64,000 bases of DNA from Hymenopus coronatus (Eukaryota > Arthropoda > Insecta > Mantodea > Hymenopodidae), in assembly GCA_030762935.1 (NCBI GenBank), contig CM060883.1, positions 46,864,501 through 46,928,500 on the forward strand, in the 5' to 3' direction. The notes beneath the pieces were generated by a model. That model was not told where the DNA came from, made no database searches, and saw nothing but the letters and a program-made list of their open reading frames with translations. A program made the position numbers and the translations under genes. Positions 11,661 to 23,426 of this stretch are shown piece after piece (position 1 is the stretch's first letter; every line of letters starts with the position of its first letter).

Positions 11661-12233
11661 AAAAGCTACTCAGAAAAAGGTCCGTGTGTGTATGTGTGTC
11701 ACTGTCTGCGAACACGATAGCTCAAAAACGAAAAACTATTAAAATACCAAATTTGGTAAACGATTTTGATGAAAATATCGAATATCAAAGATATTTAGCT
11801 GATAAATAAAATGTATATCTTGAATTTTCTAGGAATATCCTCTGAAGACTACTTTACTCTGGATGAATTTTGCATAGCTGCTAAACCGTAAGAGATGGAC
11901 AAAAAACTTACCGCACAAGAAGTGTAGAGCACGTTAAAACACATAATTTATGCTATAGACATATATATATTTTTTTTTGTGGATTTGATAATGTTTTAAA
12001 TATTCCTTTTTATTATTTTCAGCTTTAAAAGAAACTTATACTTTTCTCATACAGCTGTCGTTACAAACAAAGGAACTTCAGTTACATAGCAATCAGCTTT
12101 TGACTATCACTTTAACCAACGGTACTCCCTTATTTCATTTCTAGTTACAAGGAAGCCAGTAATAAAACTAATTCTGCTGTTTGTTTTCCTTAATTAGCAT
12201 GAAGTAAGTATAAGCATAAGCTTTTTAAAAATA
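11661..12233 (-). mobile_element. HR10, missing its hairpin end, internally deleted
   Basis: It begins abruptly at AAAAGCTACTCAGAAAAAGG, directly after the hairpin of HR9, so about 115 bp of its hairpin end are missing. A second deletion joins AAATTTGGTA to AACGATTTTGATG at about 11760. It is cut at 12233 by HR11. Confidence 0.8.
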
Positions 12234-12234
12234 A

Positions 12235-12833
12235 GTCTTTTAAAGCTGAAACCCAATAACAAGGAATATCCCAAAAACGACCAACTCCACGAAACAAATG
12301 TATATAACATAAATCGTGTGTATAAACGTGCTCTACCTTTTTGTGTGGTAACTTTTTGTCCATCTCTTACAGTTGAGCAGTTATGCAAATTTCCGTGAAA
12401 TTGATCCAGAATAAAGTAGTCTTCGGAGGCTATTCCCAGAAATTTCAAGATATACATTTTATTGTCAGGTATACATCTTTTATATACGATATTTTAATCA
12501 AAATCGTTAGAGCCATTTTTTAGAAAATCAAAAATTTCAAAAATGTTTCCACGCAAAGAGTAGTTGGGGTAGGGGGATTTTCTTGAAGTTCTTCTTACGC
12601 ATCCTTGGAAGATGCTGAACTTAAATATCAAGTTTGGTATTAAACGGGCTTTTCGTTTTTGAGATATGCTGCCCACAGACACACACACGCGTACATTTTT
12701 CTAATTTTTTGTTTGTTTGTTTTCGGTGTGTCCTAAGATATGTGTTATTTCCGGTTAAATCTTGGTTTCGAATTTTTGTGCGCATTACAATATCTTCTCT
12801 GTGCACTATGTACTTAGTACGTACAGAGAAAGT
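12235..12833 (+). mobile_element. HR11, 5'-truncated
   Basis: It starts inside the element at CTTTTAAAGCTGAAACC, back to back with HR10. The end palindrome is CTATGTACTTAG with a CAGAGAAAGT terminus at 12833. Confidence 0.8.
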
Positions 12834-12898
12834 AAAAATATTATAATCCTCGTTTACATATAGTCACGTATTGTAGACATCTTTTGTTATGAAAAAAA

Positions 12899-13205
12899 TC
12901 TGATGTGTTAGTCACGTGACTTTCTCTACATCTCTGTAACAAATTATTGATTAAATGCATATTCTTCCATCTAGTTCATGATAATCAAAATAAGCATTAG
13001 CAGAAATGTTCTTAATTACTTGCCTCTTTGCAAGTAGAGGGAAAATAAGGGAATGCACTTCGTTAAAAGATAGTCAACTCTTTTAAAAGCTGGTTGCCTT
13101 GTGGATCAAATCCCTTTCTATCAGGACCAGGAGTTTACAACTTTACGTCTGAGAAAATTTTAAGCAATATCTCAGAAGTGATCAATTAAAAAAAAACATG
13201 TAAAA
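12899..13205 (+). mobile_element. HR12, 5' portion only
   Basis: It starts TCTGATGTGTTAG and belongs to the subtype with CTTTTAAAAGCTGG and GACCAGGAG. It breaks off near 13205 after the AACATGTAAAACATAA segment. Confidence 0.75.
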
Positions 13206-13324
13206 CATAATCAATGTCAATTCTTAGCTATGGATAAACTCAACTGTGTACATAATCATAAACAGTGCTGCTAGTATTACTATTGCTGTAATGGATCATG
13301 CAGTTAACAAAGTGCTAAACATGC

Positions 13325-13530
13325 ATGCATGCATACATACATACATTACATACATAATTTACGTACATTACGTAGATTACGTACATTACATACATCACAT
13401 ACATTACATGCATTACATACATTACATACATAATTTACGTGCATTACGTACATTACAAACATTACACACATTACATACATTACATACTTTACGTACATTA
13501 CATACATTACATGCATAAACTTTACATTAC
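13325..13530. repeat. Degenerate (ACAT/TACAT)n low-complexity tract
   Basis: About 200 bp of ACATTACATACATT-like units with G/C variants. The His/Tyr/Thr-rich open frames on both strands are by-products. The sequence on either side (13206-13324 and 13531-13790) is unassigned and AT-rich. Confidence 0.9.
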
Positions 13531-13824
13531 ATTTCATTACAATATACATGGTAATTTTTCTAAATATACTCTTTGTGTTACAGAACCTCAAAGTGCTTAC
13601 CTATAATATCTAATTACCTTATTCAGGAGAATAATAAAATATTTGCTCTGTAAATATTAAAAAGCTAACTGTAGAGCACAGGATAAAAAACTAGATAATG
13701 AACATTTCTAGGAAAAGCTTTGTTATATACACAATGCAGCGATTCAGGTTCTCACAATTAAAATGAAAATAGAGGTTATCTTATTGTATTGTATTCTTCT
13801 ACGGTAAAGCAGTTTTCATTTATT

Positions 13825-14704
13825 ACTTTCTCTTCACGTACTAAGTACATAGTGTATAGAGAAAGTATTGCACTTCATCCAAAACTTCAATACGGAGATT
13901 TCACTGGAGATATATGTTTTAGGGCTCCCTATATATAAATAAATAAAGCATTTTTAGAAAAGAATGCGTGTGTGTCCGTGTGTCTGTGAACACGATAACT
14001 CAAACACGTAAGGTCTGTAAAGTACCAAACTTGGTATTTAATCTAAGTTTCAGAGATGCGACACGAAGATCTTGAGAAAAATCCCTCCACCCCAAACTAC
14101 CCTTTAAATGGAACTTTTTTTTAAAAATGCTGATTTCCTCGAAAATGGTTCTAACGATTTTGATTAAAACATCGTATATTAAAGATATTTACCTGACAAA
14201 TAAAATGCATATATTTAATTTTCTGGGAAAGGCTACTGAAGACCTCTTTATTCTGGATGAATTTCTATAACTAGTAAACCGTAAGAGATAAACAAAAACT
14301 TACTATACAAAAATGTAGATCTCGTTAAAATACACAAGTATTATAATATATATTTTTTTCCGTGGAGCTTACCGTTTTCGAGGTATTACTTGTTATTAGT
14401 TTCAATTTTGAAGTACTTATTACCTTTTCTCAGACGGAAGTGCCCGTTTTGCTGTTGTTCTACTCCTGGTCAACCAAAAAAGAGATTTGCAATGATAATG
14501 ACATAACGACAGCTTTTAAAATCTCTAGGCTATCACTTTACCTAGTGCATTCCTTTAATTCTGTTCTACTTATAAGGAACTAAGTAATAGAATTCTGCTA
14601 ATGTTTACCTCGTTTAGCATGGTGTAGAAGGAAGAATAATCCTTTGTAAGAAGTTTGATTGTAGAGTAGCTAGAGAAAATCATGTGAGTGTAACATATCA
14701 CATA
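13825..14704 (-). mobile_element. HR13, left partner of the unequal crossover
   Basis: This copy belongs to a divergent subtype recognised by CTCAGACGGAAGTGCCCG and GGTCAACCAAAAAAGAG. Its part from about 14085 rightwards is the source of the right half of HR16. Its palindrome has CTAAGTACATAG. It is preceded by a linker with TCTACGGTAAAGCAG that recurs before HR14 and HR17. Confidence 0.85.
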
Positions 14705-14744
14705 TTTTTTCGGTTCTTCTACTGTAAAGCAGTTTTACTTTATT

Positions 14745-15576
14745 ACTTTCTCTATATGTACTATGTACATAGTGTATAGAGAAGGTATTGCTCTCCAAAA
14801 AAAATTTGATACCGAGATCTCACCGGAAATATATGATTTAGGGTCCCCTGTATCCAAAAAAAAAACCATTTTCAGAAAAAGTTCCGTGTGCCTATGAACA
14901 CGATAACTCAAAAACCAAAAGTCGGTAAAATACCAAACTTGGTATATAAGTTCAGTATCTTCCAGGGATACGACACGAAGATTTTGAGAAAAATCCATCC
15001 ACCCCAAACTACCCATTACATGGAACGTTTTTCGAAAATTTTGATTTTCTAAAAAATGGCTTTAACGATTTTGATTAAAATATCGTATATTAAAGATACT
15101 TACCTGACAAATAAAATGTATATCTTCAATTTTCTGGGAATAGCCTCGGAAGTTCACTTTATTCTGGATGAAATGTACGGAATTTTGCATAGCTCCTAAA
15201 CCTTAAGAGATAGATAAAAACTTACCAAACAGCAAATGTAGAGCACTATAAAACACACAATTTACGCTATATACATTTTTGATGGAGTTTATCGTTTTTT
15301 AGATATTCCTTGTTTTTGGTTTCAGCTTTAAAAAACAAACTTTTCCTATACTGGAGTTTGTCAACTTCTGTCCACACAAACAAAAGAACTTCAGTCACAT
15401 AGCAACAGGTTTTGACTATCTTTTTAGTCTATGGTACTCCTTTATTTCGCTCCTACTTTTAAGGAAGCAAGATATAAGAGTATTTCTCGATTAGCATGAA
15501 GTAAATAGAAGCATAAGCTTTCTAACAATAATTTGTTGCAGAGATATAGAGAAAGTCATGTGAATGGAACATTAGA
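14745..15576 (-). mobile_element. HR14, near full-length
   Basis: It is preceded by the linker CTACTGTAAAGCAG and has a palindrome CTATGTACATAGTGTATAG. The GT tract is lost (TTCCGTGTGCCTATGAAC). It ends GGAACATTAGA. It is paralogous to HR17 in the duplication. Confidence 0.9.
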
Positions 15577-16033
15577 TTTTTTTAAAGTTCTGCCATAAAT
15601 AAAAATCACATGATACAGGGTCGAGAGTGCGATAACCACCACTAATAACCCTACCTTCTAACCTTCCTAAATAGAATTTAACGGCCTCTTAGTCGCTTGC
15701 ATGATGGCAGCTTCCTGGATATTTCCCCATCTAAGTAGATATCGGTCTTTGCTGCAACGCTCTGAATTCACAGCATCTCAAAATCGGATATTACCTTCAC
15801 ATGAGCTACTCCAGCTTCTATCATTTATTAATAGGTATCCAAATGATTCATTTGGTGTGCATTTAATTCATCTTAATTGAAATAATGCATTGCAGAAATT
15901 TCACATTTCATTATTGGTGCAAAGAGAATAGCGTCAAATGTTTTATAAATCTGCCATGTTTCCTTGCAATTGCAAGAAAATCCATAAAATTAAAAGGATT
16001 TAATAGCTAATTATTATATAGGTATATTGTTTT
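15577..16033. other. Unassigned unique block, duplicated at 18658-19140
   Basis: About 450 bp of non-HR sequence. No coding motif is visible in either copy. Its second copy carries an extra segment of about 26 bp near 19022-19050 (containing CTGGACGCTTTATG) that is absent here. Confidence 0.6.
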
Positions 16034-16868
16034 ACTTTCCTTACACGTACTATGCACATAGTGTATAGAGAACGAATTGTAATGCACCCAAAAATTCAAT
16101 GCTGAGATTTCACCAGAAATACATGTTTTAGGATCCCCTGAATCCAAAAGAAGTATCTTCAGAATCTTGTCTGCTTTTGTGTGTGGGCTCAGAATAATAC
16201 AAAACAATAACTTGGTATTTAAACTCCGTATCTTCCAAGGATACGAAATGAAGTTTATCAATAAAATCCCTACCCTTAAATACCCTTTACATGGAAACAA
16301 TTTCGAAAATGTTGCTTTCTCTGAAATGCCTTTAACGATTTTAATTAAAATGTTTCATATTGAGATATTTACATGAGAAATAAAATGTACAACTAGAATT
16401 TTCTGGGAAAAACCTCTAAAGACCGATTTATTCTGGATGAATTTTTCTAATGTTGCATAATTGGTTAACCTTAGGAGATAGAAAACTTACCGCACAAAAT
16501 ATTACCTCCTAAAACACACAATTTATGTCATACAAATTTTTTTCATGGTGTTGACCGTTTTCGAGATATTCCTTGTTATTGGTTTCAATTTTAAAATACT
16601 TATTGTTTTTCTCATACAGGAACTTGTCAACTCTTGGCTACGCAAAGAAACGGATTTCAATCTCATAGCAACCGCATTTTAAAACATTTGACTGTCGGTT
16701 TAGCCTAGTATATTCCCTTATTTCCTTTCTACTTATAAGGAACTAAGTAATAAGAACATTTCAGCTAATGTTCATTTCGATTAGCATGAAGTAAATAGAA
16801 GAATAAGCTTATTAACAGTAGTTTGTTACAGAGATTTAGAGAAGACTATGTGAATGCAATACATACGA
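16034..16868 (-). mobile_element. HR15, near full-length
   Basis: It starts ACTTTCCTTACACG and has CTATGCACATAG at the palindrome centre. It lacks the GT tract and about 60 bp around it. It ends AATACATACGA and is followed, in its T run, by HR16. Confidence 0.9.
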
Positions 16869-16873
16869 TTTTT

Positions 16874-17011
16874 ACTTTCTCTATACGCACTATGTACATA
16901 GTATATAGAGAAGGTATTGCACTCCACCCAAAAATTTGAATCGGATATTTCACCGGAAATATATGTTTTAGGGTCCCAAATATCCAAAAAAAGTATTTCA
17001 CAAAAAAGGTC

Positions 17012-17049
<38 letters not shown>

Positions 17050-17786
17050 ATTGTGTCAGTGTGTCTGTGAACACGATAGCTCAAAAACGAAAAGTCTGTA
17101 AAATACCAAACTTGGTATTTAAGTTTAGTATCTTCCGGGGATACGACACGAAGATCTTGAGAAAAATCCCTCCACCCCAAACTACCCTTTAAATGGAACT
17201 TTTTTTAAAAATGCTGATTTCCTCGAAAATGGTTCTAACGATTTTGATTAAAATATCGTATATTAAAGATATTTACCTGACAAATAAAATGTATATCTTC
17301 AATTTTCTGGGAAAGGCTACTGAAGACCTCTTTATTCTGTATGAATTTCTACAACTAGTAAACCGTAAGAGATAAACAAAAACTTACTATACAAAAATGT
17401 AGATCTTGTTAAAATACACAAGTATTATAATATACATTTTTTTTTCGTGGAGCTTACCGTTTTCGAGGTATTACTTGTTATCATTTCAATTTTGAAGTAC
17501 TTATTACCTTTTCTCAGACGGAAGTGCCCGTTTTGCTGTTGTTCTACTCCTGGTCAACCAAAAAAGAGATTTGCAATGATAATGACATAACGACAGCTTT
17601 TAAAATCTCTAGGCTATCACTTTACCTAGTGCATTCCTTTAATTCTGTTCTACTTATAAGGAACTAAGTAATAGAATTCTGCTAATGTTTACCTCGTTTA
17701 GCATGGTGTAGAAGGAAGAATAATCCTTTGTAAGAAGTTTGATTGTAAAGTAGCTAGAGAAAATCATGTGAGTGTAACACATCAGA
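16874..17786 (-). mobile_element. HR16, chimeric copy at the duplication junction
   Basis: The left part (palindrome, CGGATATTTCACCGG, GT tract at 17018-17048, TTCCGGGGATACGAC) matches HR19. The right part (AAATGGAACTTTTTTT, GCTGATTTCCTCG, CAGACGGAAGTGCCCG) matches HR13. The switch lies within the 26 bp at 17144-17169, identical in all three copies. It is therefore a recombinant, not an original insertion. Confidence 0.9.
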
Positions 17787-17828
17787 TATTTTTTCGGTTC
17801 TTCTACTGTAAAGCAATTTTACTTTATT

Positions 17829-18657
17829 ACTTTCTCTATATGTACCATGTACATAGTGTATAGAGAAGGTATTGCTCTCCAAAAAAATTTTGATACCGAG
17901 ATCTCACCGGAAATATATGATTTAGGGTCCCTGTATCCAAAAACAAACCATTTTAAGAAAAAGGTCCGTGTGCCTATGAACACGATAACTCAAAAACCAA
18001 AAGTCGATAAAATACCAAACTTGGTATATAAGTTCAGTATCTTCCAGGGATACGACACGAAGATTTTGAGAAAAATCCATCCACCCCAAACTACCCATTA
18101 CATGGAACGTTTTTCGAAAATTTTGATTTTCTAAAAAATGGCTTTAACGATTTTGATTAAAATATCGTATATTAAAGATACTTACCTGACAAATAAAATG
18201 TATATCTTCAATTTTCTGGGAATAGCCTCGGAAGTTCATTTTATTCTGGATGAAATGTACGGAATTTTGCATAGCTCCTAAACCTTAAGAGATAGATAAA
18301 AACTTACCAAACAGCAAATGTAGAGCACTATAAAACACACAATTTACGCTATATACATTTTTGATGGAGTTTATCGTTTTTTAGATATTCCTTGTTTTTG
18401 TTTCAGCTTTAAAAAACAAACTTTTCCTATACTGGAGTTTGTCAACCTCTGTCCACACAAACAAAAGAACTTCAGTCACATAGCAACAGGTTTTGACTAT
18501 CTTTTTAGTCTATGGTACTCCCTTATTTCGCTTCTACTTTTAAGGAAGCAATATATAAGAGTATTTCTCGATTAGCATGAAGTAAATAGAAGCATAAGCT
18601 TTCTAACAATAATTTGTTGCAGAGATATAGAGAAAGTCATGTGAATGGAACATTAGA
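17829..18657 (-). mobile_element. HR17, duplicate of HR14
   Basis: It differs from HR14 by scattered substitutions and small indels (GTACCATGTACATAG instead of GTACTATG in the palindrome). It has the same lost GT tract and the same CATTAGA end. Confidence 0.9.
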
Positions 18658-19140
18658 TTTTTTTAAAGTTCTGCCATAAATAAAAATCACATGATACAGG
18701 GTCGAGAGTGCGATAACCACCACTAATAACCCTACCTTCTAACCTTCCTAAATAGAATTTAACGGCCTCTTAGTCGCTTGCATGATGGCAGCTTCCTGGA
18801 TATTTCCCCATCTACGTAGATATCGGTCTTTGCTGCAACGCTCTGAATTCACAGCACCTCAAAATCGGATATTACCTTCACATGAGCTACTCCAGCTTCT
18901 ATCATTTATTAATAGGTATCCAAATGATTCATTTGGTGTGCATTTAATTCATCTTAATTGAAATAATGCATTGCAGAAATTTCACATTTCATTATTGGTG
19001 CAAAGAGAATAGCGTCAAATGTTATATAACTGGACGCTTTATGTTGGTCTTAAAAATCTGCCATGTTTCCTTGCAATTGCAAGAAAATCCATAAAATCAA
19101 AAGGATTTAAAGGCTAATTATTATATAGGTACATTGTTTT
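18658..19140. other. Second copy of the unassigned unique block
   Basis: Nearly identical to 15577-16033, except for the extra segment near 19022-19050 and a few substitutions such as CATCTACGTAG for CATCTAAGTAG. No gene recognised. Confidence 0.6.
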
Positions 19141-19975
19141 ACTTTCCTTACACGTACTATGTACATAGTGTATAGAGAACGTATTGTAATGCACCCAAAT
19201 TTCAATGCTGAGATTTCACCATAAATACACGTTTTAGGATCCCCTGAATCCAAAAGAATTATCTTCAGAATCTTGTCTGCTTTTGTGTGTGAGCTCAGAA
19301 TAATACCAAACAATAACTTGGTATTTAAACTCAGTATCTTCCAAGGATGCGAAATGAAGTTTATCAATAAAATCCCTGCCCTTAAATACCCTTTACATGG
19401 AAACAATTTCGAAAATATTGCTTTCTCTGAAATGCCTTTAACGATTTTAATTAAAATGTCTCATATTGAGATAGTTACATGAGAAATAAAATGTACAACT
19501 AGAATTTTCTGGGAAAAACCTCTAAAGACCGATTTATTCTGGATGAATTTGTCTAATGTTGCATAATTGGTTAACCTTAGGAGATAGAAAACTTACCGCA
19601 CAAAATATTACCTCCTAAAAACACACAATTTATGTCATACAAATTTTTTTCATGGTGTTGACCGTTTTCGAGATATTCCTTGTTATTGGTTTCAATTTTA
19701 AAATACTTATTGTTTTTCTCATACAGGAACTTGTCAACTCTTGGCTACGCAAAGAAACGGATTTTAATCTCATAGCAACCGCATTTTAAAACATTTGACT
19801 GTCGGTTTGGCCTAGTATATTCCCTTATTTCCCTTCTACTTACAAGGAACTAAGTAATAAGATCATTTCAGCTAATGTTCATTTCGATTAGCATGAAGTA
19901 AATAGAAGAATAAGCTTATTAGCAGTAGTTTGTTACAGAGATTTAGAGAAGACTATGTGAATGCAATACATACGA
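19141..19975 (-). mobile_element. HR18, duplicate of HR15
   Basis: It shares with HR15 the unusual ACTTTCCTTACACG start, the missing GT segment and the AATACATACGA end. HR19 follows in its T run. Confidence 0.9.
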
Positions 19976-19980
19976 TTTTT

Positions 19981-20120
19981 GCTTTCTCTATACGCACTAT
20001 GTACATAGTGTATAGAGAAGGTATTGCACTCCACCCTAAAATTTGAATCGGATATTTCACCGGAAATATATGTTTTAGGGTCCCAAATATCCAAAAAAAG
20101 TATTTCACAAAAAAGGTCCT

Positions 20121-20170
<50 letters not shown>

Positions 20171-20861
20171 ATTGTGTCAGGTGTGTCTGTGAACACGATA
20201 GCTCAGAAACGAAAAGTCGGTAAAATACCAAACTTTGTATTTAAGTTTAGTATCTTCCGGGGATACGACACGAAGATCTTGAGAAAAATCCCCCCACCCC
20301 AAACTACCCTTTACATGGAACTTTTTTCAAAAATTTTGATTCCCTCAAAAATGGCTCTGACGATTTTGATTAAAATTTCGTATATTAAAGATACTTACCT
20401 GACAAATAAAATGTATATCTTGAATTATCTGGGAATAGCCTCTGAAGAGTAGTTTATTCTGGATGAATTTACTGAATTTTGAATAAAACTTACTACACAA
20501 AAAATGTAGAGCACCTTAAAACACACAATTTATGTTATATACATTTTTTCGCTTAGTTAATCGTTTTTGCGACATTCCTTATTTTGTTTCTGCTATGAAA
20601 ACTTTATTATTTTCTCATACAGGAACTTGTCACTCCTATCCATACAAAAAAAAAGGAACTTCATTGACATAGCAACCAGCTTTTGACTATCACTTTAACC
20701 TATAGTACTCCCTTATTTCGCTTCTACTTACAAGAAAGCAAGTAATAAGACTGTTTCTGCTAATTTTTTCTGATAAGCATAAAGTAAATAGAAGTATACG
20801 CTTTTTAACAATAATTTATTGCAGGGATATAGAGAAAATCATGTGAATGGTACACATCAGA
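19981..20861 (-). mobile_element. HR19, right partner of the unequal crossover
   Basis: The copy starts GCTTTCTCTATACGC and has a (GT)n of about 45 bp at 20125-20169. The left third is nearly identical to HR16. Past 20291 it diverges from HR16 and keeps the common-type body (CTTGTCACTCCTATCC). It ends CACATCAGA. Confidence 0.9.
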
Positions 20862-20869
20862 TTTTTTTA

Positions 20870-21000
20870 GATATGCTCTACATAGACACGAAGATACAGT
20901 GCGTTTTTCTAAATTTTCTTTCTTTTTATTCAGTGGATCTCAAAACGTGAAATCATGTGAAAATTTTGAGTGCACTATAATACCTTCTCTATACACTATG
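20870..21000 (+). mobile_element. HR20, 3' fragment
   Basis: About 130 bp of the hairpin-proximal region (GATATGCTCTACATAGACACG to TACCTTCTCTATACACTATG). The distal arm of the palindrome is replaced by the small inverted-repeat element that follows. Confidence 0.7.
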
Positions 21001-21004
21001 CATT

Positions 21005-21131
21005 ACCTGTCTGAAGAAAGAGTGCAGTTTTCAAATTAGTGTGCCATGGCTATGTTTAGGCAGGAGAGATAACGCCAGAAAGAGAGGGAGCTTCCCCGTG
21101 CCTGCTGTCTGCATTCTTTCGTCAGACAGGT
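21005..21131. mobile_element. 127-bp MITE-like element with 23-bp inverted repeats
   Basis: The left end ACCTGTCTGAAGAAAGAG plus TGCAG (21005-21027) pairs with the complement of 21109-21131 at 21 of 23 positions. The interior has no coding potential. The insertion lies exactly where the palindrome of HR20 breaks, suggesting that it disrupted it. The superfamily is unknown; no clear target duplication is visible. Confidence 0.55.
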
Positions 21132-21505
21132 AGAACATAGTTCTTCTAGAGAAACTTAAAAGTAAACATATTGGCACATCATTTCACATTTTCTCGAGGC
21201 TAATGATAGTTCCTGGACTAAATAGATATTCTGCTAGCTCTGTTTCTATTATTCCAACATTGAGAATCCCCAAAACCCCGTTATATACATCCACCTCACT
21301 TTCATTATGAAATGGTAGCAGTCCATGGACAACAGTGATCTTGAATGGTTTCAGTTTTAAGAGTTTGGTAGCTCGCCAAATTGCTGTTTGCTAAAGAAGC
21401 CGTCGTAGAGTCATTCTCCAATTTCGTTTAGTTTCTCCTCAGCATGCTACGGTAGATACTCCCTTCCTATCTTGACGGGTATAGAACTCGTTTCACTGTA
21501 TTTTT
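21132..21505. other. Unassigned sequence
   Basis: About 370 bp, moderately AT-rich, without HR or SINE similarity. Short minus-strand frames exist but none shows a domain I recognise. Confidence 0.35.
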
Positions 21506-22324
21506 ACTTTTTTAACACGTACTATGTACATAATGTATAGAGAAGGTGTTGCATTCCTACCAAAAATTCGATACCGAGATTTCACCGGAAATATATGTTT
21601 TAGGGTCCTCTTTATCCAAAGTGTCCGTGTGTCTGTGAACACGATAACGCAAAAACCAAAAGTCGGTATTTAAGTTTAGTATCTTCCAGGGATGTGAGAC
21701 GAAGATTTTGAAAAAAAATCCCCCCAACTCAAACTACGGTTTACATAAAACATTTTGCGAAAATGTTGATTTTCTCAAAAATGGCTCTAACGATTTTGAT
21801 TAAAATATTATATACTAAAGACATTTACACGACAAATAAAATGCATATCTTAAATTTTCTGGGAATAGCCTCTCAGGACTACTATATTCTGAATGAATTT
21901 TACGGAATTTTGCATAACTGCTAAACCGTAAGAGATGGACAAAACCTTACCGCACAAAAAAAATGTTGAGCACTTAAAACATACAATTTATGTCATAAAT
22001 GTTTTTTTTCGTGGAATTGATCGTTTTTGAGATATCTCTTGTTTTTGGTTTCCGCTTTAAAAAACATACTTTTCTCATACAGGAATTTGTAAACTGCTGT
22101 CCATACAAACAAAGGACCTTCAGTCACTTAGCAACCAGCTTTTGACTATCACTTTAACCTATGATACTCCCTTGTTTCGCTTCTACTTACAAGGAAGCAA
22201 GTAATAAGACCAGTTCTGCTATTTTTTTTCTCGTTTAGCATGAAGTAAATAGAAGCATAAGTTTTTTTTTTAAATTAATTTGTTGTAGAGATGTAGAGAA
22301 AGTCATGTAGAAGAATACATCAGA
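21506..22324 (-). mobile_element. HR21, near full-length
   Basis: It starts ACTTTTTTAACACG and the palindrome centre is CTATGTACATAATG. The GT tract is reduced to GTGTCCGTGTGTC and nearby sequence is deleted. It ends ACATCAGA. Confidence 0.85.
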
Positions 22325-22330
22325 TTTTTT

Positions 22331-23268
22331 GAAAAAGGTCCGTGTGCGCACGCATACACGAGGCTATAAACAGCATAGCTCAAAAACGAAAAGACCGTTA
22401 ACTACCAAATTTTCTATTATAGTTTAGTATCTTCCTAGGATGCCTCACAAAGATTTCAAAAAAAAAATCCCCTACTCCAAAATAACATTTAAATTAAATG
22501 GGGTTTTATTTATGAGCGCTTCTTTACTGCTGTAGTTCTCAGCGTCTCATTCTATATTGGGCGTGAAAGACCGCTTAATTTTGCTCAGAGACCCATTTTA
22601 TCACGCTTGAGGTTATTTTCTGTGCCGTAAATCTACGACACGGGACCAACAGCTTCACTTTCCTTCAGAAGAAAACCATACTAAGGATTTTTACGCCTGA
22701 AAAAAATCCATCATCCTCCAAAGGGTTTGAATCTGCGGAAGGTGTATGAAGTTAGTTTGGTAACCAATACACCACGGAGGGCGAAAAATTAACTTTTAAA
22801 TGGATTTTTTTTTAAATTTTATTTTCTTAGAGATGATTCTAAAGATTACCGGAAATTAAAAATATTTATATGACAAATAAAATTTATATTTTGAACTCCC
22901 TGGGAACAGCATCTATTCATTCTGGATGAATTTTGCACAACTGGTAACCCGTAAAAACTTAAACATTAAGCTTATTCATCAAAAAATGTAGATCTCGCTA
23001 AAACACACAATTTCATATAAATTTATTTTGCTGTTGGTTACAATTTTAAACTACTTCAACTTTTCTCAAAGGGGAGATCATCGTTCATTTCACTCTTCTT
23101 TTGTTTCACTCCTGGCGAATTGCAATTTTTTTCACATAGCGTCCGAGTATTTAAAAGATTCGACTATCCTTTTAGTCTAGTGTATTTACCTTATTTCCCT
23201 TCCGCTTAAAAGGACTAATTGTACTAATAGTTTGTGGTGAAGGTCACGGGAATAGAATACAGCGATCT
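22331..23268 (-). mobile_element. HR22, missing its hairpin end, hosting SINE C1
   Basis: It begins at GAAAAAGGTCCGTGTGCG in the T run after HR21, without the palindrome. It is interrupted by a SINE at 22494-22783 and then continues as the divergent subtype (CTCCTGGCGAATTGC). It ends near GAATACAGCGATCT. Confidence 0.75.
22494..22783 (-). mobile_element. SINE C1, tRNA-derived, 290 bp
   Basis: The tRNA-like head is on the minus strand at the right end: TCCGTGGTGTATTGG (box A-like) and GATTCAAACCC (box B-like). The body carries GGGCGTGAAAGACCGC and GACACGGGACCAAC. AT-rich imperfect repeats at 22479-22493 and 22784-22800, ending TTTAAA, look like a target duplication within HR22. It has the same length as SINE C2. 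Confidence 0.75.
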
Positions 23269-23269
23269 C

Positions 23270-23425
23270 TATTACAGGTGTTCAAAAATATATATAAAAT
23301 CCTGGTCGGTTCTGGAACCTCGGATTGGTGGTGGCAGGCGGACAAATCACAATAAGAGATAACTCGGATCTACTAGAAACCCTGAAGATGACTCCAGAAT
23401 GAGGCTGAAACGTTAGTATAAACAA
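23270..23425 (+). mobile_element. Short retroelement fragment with GAAACGTT motif (Penelope-like?)
   Basis: A non-HR block between HR22 and HR23. It contains CCTGAAGATGACTCCAG and GAGGCTGAAACGTTAG. A stem-forming word followed by GAAACGTT recurs in the insert at 5089-5251. I associate it with Penelope-like elements, but no protein-coding part is present, so the class is tentative. Confidence 0.35.
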
Positions 23426-23426
23426 A

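Larger units (their letters stand above)
14085..17169. repeat. Tandem duplication, copy 1 (about 3.1 kb)
   Basis: This segment (right part of HR13, HR14, unique sequence, HR15, left part of HR16) recurs at 17170-20291 with a small shift (3,081-3,107 bp at different points). Sampled stretches differ at about 3% of positions. The shared unique block around 15600-16020 and 18680-19130 shows that this is a segmental duplication rather than independent insertions. Confidence 0.9.
17170..20291. repeat. Tandem duplication, copy 2 (about 3.1 kb)
   Basis: Right part of HR16, HR17, unique block, HR18 and left part of HR19, in the same order and orientation as copy 1. It is slightly longer, mainly through a 26-bp segment near 19022-19050 and a longer GT tract in HR19. 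Confidence 0.9.

Noticed and set aside
23382..23420. Hammerhead ribozyme core near CTGAAGATGA and GAAACG
   Set aside because: The catalytic CTGATGA box is not intact and stems I and III could not be drawn.
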